Positions 5,229-6,590 of a stretch of DNA of 6,590 bases are shown piece by piece (the first letter of the stretch is position 1; every line of letters starts with the position of its first letter). The position numbers and the translations under genes were made by a program. The notes beneath the pieces were generated by a model. The model worked only from the letters and a program-made list of their open reading frames with translations. It searched no databases and was not told where the DNA came from. The stretch spans positions 1 through 6,590 of the forward strand of contig JAPLGY010000543.1 of the NCBI GenBank assembly GCA_026389955.1, in the 5' to 3' direction. The stretch is from Caldilinea sp. Lineage in GTDB: Bacteria; Chloroflexota; Anaerolineae; Caldilineales; Caldilineaceae.

Positions 5229-6523
5229 CGGCTGCGGCTGGGGTGGCGCAGCCGGCTGAGCGCCTGGGCTTCGATCTGGCGGATGCGCTCGCGGGTGACA
5301 CCGAACTTTTTGCCGACCTCTTCGAGCGTGTAACAATAGCCGTCGACCAGGCCGAAGCGGAGCTGCAAAATGCGCACCTCGCGCGGGTTGAGGCTTTGGA
5401 AGATTTCATCGATCACTTCACGCAGAAGTTGCTGGCCGGCGGCGTCGCCAGGAGCATCGGCTTCCTCGTCTTCGATAAAATCCCCCAGATAGCTGTCCTC
5501 TTCTTCGCCGACCGGCATTTCAAGGCTCAGCGGGCGCTGGCTGACCCGCATGATGTGTTCGACCTTGCGCGGAGAGACCCCCAGTTCGTCGGCGATCTCT
5601 TCGGTGGTGGGGTCACGGCCCAATTCCTGGACCAGCTGACGGCTGGTGCGGGTGAGCCGGTTGATCTGTTCGTACATGTGCACCGGGACCCGGATCGTGC
5701 GGCCTTGGTCGGCGATCGCCCGGGTGACCGCCTGACGAATCCACCAGGTCGCATAGGTGCTGAATTTGTAGCCACGGCGGTAGTCAAACTTTTTGACCGC
5801 CCGGATCAGACCGATGTTGCCCTCCTGGATCAGATCCAAAAAAGGGACCCCACGGCCAACATATTTTTTGGCGACACTGACCACCAGACGGCTGTTGGCC
5901 TTGATCAGGTGTTCCTGGGCAGACTGGCCGTCACGCACATACCAGAGCAGCCGTTCGCGCTCCTCCCATTCTTCCTGCCCGTCGGTCAGTTTTTTGCGCG
6001 CATCCCGCCCGCGCTCCATCCGTTTGGCCAGGTCGACCTCCTCCTCCGCAGTCAGCAGCGGGACGCGACCGATCTCTTTGAGATAAAGGCTGATCGAATC
6101 GTCGATCTCGATCTGGCTGAGATCAAACTCTTCCTCCTCGATCTCGACTGCCTCGATCTCGGCGTCGCCGATGTCGCCAAGGAGGTCAGGCTCCTCTTCG
6201 CGCGGTTGGCCGACATCGATGGCTTGCTCGAACAGCGCAGCAAAAATGTCTTCGAGCTGTTCCATCGAGCTCTCTGCTTCCGGCATAAGCTTCAGCACAT
6301 CGTCGTATGTCACATACCCTTGGGTTCGCCCAAGCAGCAGCAGCGACTCGAGCGCATCTTCAGGGCTCAAGACAGAGGGCGATGGGGTCTCCAACACCGG
6401 GTCTGTCTCCAGAAGCTGGGGCACAAACTCGATCACCTCGTCCAGCCCTTCTTCAAACTCTTCCGAGAAGCCCAAGCTGAACTTCTCATCTGATTCAGCG
6501 CGCATGGATTTTGGTTTTACCAT
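5207..6523 (-). CDS. rpoD: RNA polymerase primary sigma factor RpoD/SigA
   Basis: This 438-residue group 1 sigma-70 factor directs core RNA polymerase to housekeeping promoters. Region 1.1-like sequence is at about 53-105 ([17 protein letters not shown]), followed by an acidic linker at 107-142. Region 1.2 is [21 protein letters not shown] at about 142-162. Region 2 spans about 205-275, including [17 protein letters not shown], the core-binding [15 protein letters not shown], and [21 protein letters not shown], which recognises and melts the -10 element. Region 3 is about 282-355. Region 4 ends with [21 protein letters not shown] at 399-418, which recognises -35, and RKLRDYL at the C-terminus. 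The non-conserved insert between 1.2 and 2.1 is short, as in Gram-positive and Chloroflexota SigA. I chose ATG 6523 because AAGGAG (6532-6537) lies 8 bases upstream; an in-frame start at 6571 would add 16 residues without family support. It converges with the ATPase pair. Confidence 0.97.
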   Translation of the reverse strand: MVKPKSMRAESDEKFSLGFSEEFEEGLDEVIEFVPQLLETDPVLETPSPSVLSPEDALESLLLLGRTQGYVTYDDVLKLMPEAESSMEQLEDIFAALFEQAIDVGQPREEEPDLLGDIGDAEIEAVEIEEEEFDLSQIEIDDSISLYLKEIGRVPLLTAEEEVDLAKRMERGRDARKKLTDGQEEWEERERLLWYVRDGQSAQEHLIKANSRLVVSVAKKYVGRGVPFLDLIQEGNIGLIRAVKKFDYRRGYKFSTYATWWIRQAVTRAIADQGRTIRVPVHMYEQINRLTRTSRQLVQELGRDPTTEEIADELGVSPRKVEHIMRVSQRPLSLEMPVGEEEDSYLGDFIEDEEADAPGDAAGQQLLREVIDEIFQSLNPREVRILQLRFGLVDGYCYTLEEVGKKFGVTRERIRQIEAQALSRLRHPSRSRKLRDYL

Positions 6524-6531
6524 TTTTTCTT

Positions 6532-6537
6532 CTCCTT
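6532..6537 (-). promoter_or_regulatory. Ribosome binding site of rpoD
   Basis: AAGGAG on the minus strand, 8 bases before the ATG at 6523, fixes the start codon. No clear promoter is visible in the remaining 50 bases to the window end. Confidence 0.85.
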
Positions 6538-6590
6538 GTCCGCTCAGGCCACACACTCTTTGAGATCCCACACACCGGCTCGACGAGCAA

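Larger units (their letters stand above)
5112..5302 (-). repeat. Direct repeat copy 2: native rpoD 3' end, parS and terminator
   Basis: This 191-bp segment is the source-like copy, because it includes the in-frame end of the intact rpoD (codons 408-438 and the stop). It is repeated at 2700-2884 in the same orientation with 95% identity. The two copies enclose about 2.2 kb containing the transposase fragment and the ATPase pair. Confidence 0.95.

Noticed and set aside
5105..6493. A 462-codon plus-strand frame antisense to rpoD.
   Set aside because: It mirrors the conserved sigma factor codon by codon, has no family features of its own, and runs through the terminator and parS. It is a shadow of rpoD.

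Overview
The window looks like an accessory junction next to a core housekeeping gene in a moderately GC-rich bacterium. The anchor is a complete group 1 (RpoD/SigA) sigma factor on the minus strand at the right end. Its compact form, with an acidic N-terminal linker, and the neighbouring gene types suggest a member of the Chloroflexota. That placement rests on remembered protein style rather than a search, so it is tentative.

Layout from left to right: (1) 10-978 is a decayed, internally deleted IS701-like insertion sequence with recognisable terminal inverted repeats and a transposase broken by frameshifts. (2) 1099-2310 is an intact pyridoxal-phosphate group II decarboxylase-like gene. (3) About 2309-2549 is the C-terminal remnant of a PD-(D/E)XK-nuclease-like protein, starting right at the decarboxylase stop. 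(4) 2700-2884 is a 95% identical second copy of the 3' end of rpoD plus its downstream region; this copy has lost the stop codon. (5) About 3085-3390 is a transposase N-terminal fragment on the minus strand. (6) 3558-4826 is an intact RecF/OLD-like AAA ATPase, translationally coupled to a small partner (4823-5056) that appears cut short. (7) 5112-5302 is the native copy of the repeat. (8) 5207-6523 is rpoD.

The most unusual structure is the repeat module. Each copy packs three dyads into about 75 bp: a hairpin spanning the rpoD stop codon or its equivalent, a perfect 16-bp parS chromosome-partition site (TGTTTCACGTGAAACA), and a 16-bp-stem intrinsic terminator whose stem shares bases with parS. 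The two copies differ in informative ways. The terminator loop is exactly inverted between them, and one base pair of the stop-codon hairpin has changed on both sides while staying paired. The two copies are direct repeats enclosing about 2.2 kb with the ATPase cassette, like an island inserted downstream of rpoD or the product of a segmental duplication.

Functionally, rpoD is the only clearly core gene. The ATPase pair resembles two-gene ATPase/nuclease-type accessory systems, but the loss of most of the partner suggests it may no longer work. The parS sites suggest that this locus is bound by ParB and may lie in the origin-proximal part of the chromosome.
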